This document shows positions 15,172 through 15,521 of a stretch of 15,521 nt of DNA, in pieces. How positions within the stretch are numbered: position 1 is the first letter of the stretch; the number at the start of each line of letters is the position of its first letter. Below the pieces are notes generated by a model. That model did not search any database. It saw only the letters and a program-made list of their open reading frames with translations, and was not told where the DNA came from. Source of the stretch: Flavobacteriaceae bacterium UBA4166 (lineage in GTDB: Bacteria > Bacteroidota > Bacteroidia > Flavobacteriales > Flavobacteriaceae). The DNA lies in NCBI GenBank assembly GCA_002379985.1, contig DFVG01000009.1, positions 24,747-40,267 of the forward strand, given 5' to 3'. The translations under genes and the position numbers were made by a program.

Positions 15172-15521
15172 TTATTGATTCCAGTAGAAATGAATAACTT
15201 TTTCGATGTCTGGGTGTAAACTATAATGACCAGGGCATGTATTTGCGGTACGCTCTAGAATGGTTTTGTTCTTTTCTGAAACGGAGGCGGGAAGCTTCAT
15301 TTCTACTTCAATCTTAGCAATACGCCTCGGATTGGACGCCATGGTCTTCGTTACTAATGCCGTACTACCCGAAAGATCCACATCGAGATCTCTTGCCTTG
15401 ATCCCCATTACGGTGAGCATACAATTCGCCAAGCCGGTAGCGACCGTATCGGTGGGGGAAAACGCCTCTCCTTTTCCTTGGTTGTCTGTCGGTGCATCGG
15501 TGATGTAAGTGTTTCCGGAAC
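15172..15521 (-). CDS. OsmC family peroxide-reductase-like protein, 5' end cut by the window
   Basis: The reading frame stays open to the right edge of the window, so this is the C-terminal part of a longer gene (about 116 residues seen; the family is about 135-145). Seen: TDAPTDNQGKGEAFSPTDTVA near the cut end, then LANCMLTVMGI, which carries the first OsmC cysteine, and near the C-terminus TANTCPGHYSLHPDI with the second cysteine. Both redox cysteines of the OsmC/Ohr fold are therefore present. Such proteins reduce organic hydroperoxides or respond to stress; OsmC, Ohr and YhfA-like branches cannot be separated reliably from this fragment, although the DAPxDNxGxGxxFSPTD pattern is closer to OsmC/YhfA-like members than Ohr. 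It is 60 bases upstream of DUF922 on the same strand. Confidence 0.88.
   Translation of the reverse strand, partial: SGNTYITDAPTDNQGKGEAFSPTDTVATGLANCMLTVMGIKARDLDVDLSGSTALVTKTMASNPRRIAKIEVEMKLPASVSEKNKTILERTANTCPGHYSLHPDIEKVIHFYWNQ

Noticed and set aside
15172..15432. A complete 86-residue protein starting at a TTG codon
   Set aside because: The same frame continues upstream to the window edge and encodes more conserved OsmC sequence, so the gene is cut by the window rather than starting at 15432.

Overview
The window is chromosomal DNA from a member of the Bacteroidetes, most likely a marine Flavobacteriaceae. The evidence is two proteins with type IX secretion (T9SS) C-terminal sorting domains, a surface lipoprotein with an acidic residue patch after its lipidated cysteine, Bacteroidetes-type promoters (TAnnTTTG at -7), and a pyrG-yidC pair with long flavobacterial-type YidC and MnmA proteins. 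There are no RNA genes, insertion sequences, phage genes or CRISPR arrays, and no gene-free stretch reaches 300 bases. The longest gaps are 4190-4334 and 12866-12989.

Layout. At the left edge a plus-strand FAD oxidoreductase of the phytoene desaturase/retinol saturase type (14-1627) converges, across a bidirectional hairpin terminator, on a long minus-strand block. In transcription order (right to left) the block is pyrG (12865-11258), yidC (11165-9282), a secreted MORN/YwqK-like protein (9226-8534), mnmA (8464-7277), a T9SS-exported subtilisin-like protease (7264-5276), a nitronate monooxygenase-family flavoprotein (5276-4335) and a T9SS-exported beta-helix protein (4189-1676). mnmA, the protease and the flavoprotein are packed tightly (12-base gap, then a one-base TAATG overlap) and are probably one operon.

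Right of pyrG, on the plus strand and divergent from it, lies an A+T-rich lipoprotein gene with a fibronectin type III-like and a receptor-L/leucine-rich-like region (12990-14345). It converges on a minus-strand group: an OsmC-family protein cut by the right edge, a DUF922 HExxH protein, and a DUF3820 protein whose start overlaps the DUF922 gene by 17 bases.

How it fits together. The core is housekeeping: CTP synthesis, membrane protein insertion and tRNA 2-thiolation. Around it are envelope and surface genes, namely two T9SS cargo proteins, a surface lipoprotein and a secreted MORN protein. I see no new defence or mobile system. The most interesting signals are a five-rung higher-order repeat in the beta-helix protein, an A+T-rich extra domain between signal peptide and propeptide of the protease, and the compositional break at the lipoprotein gene.
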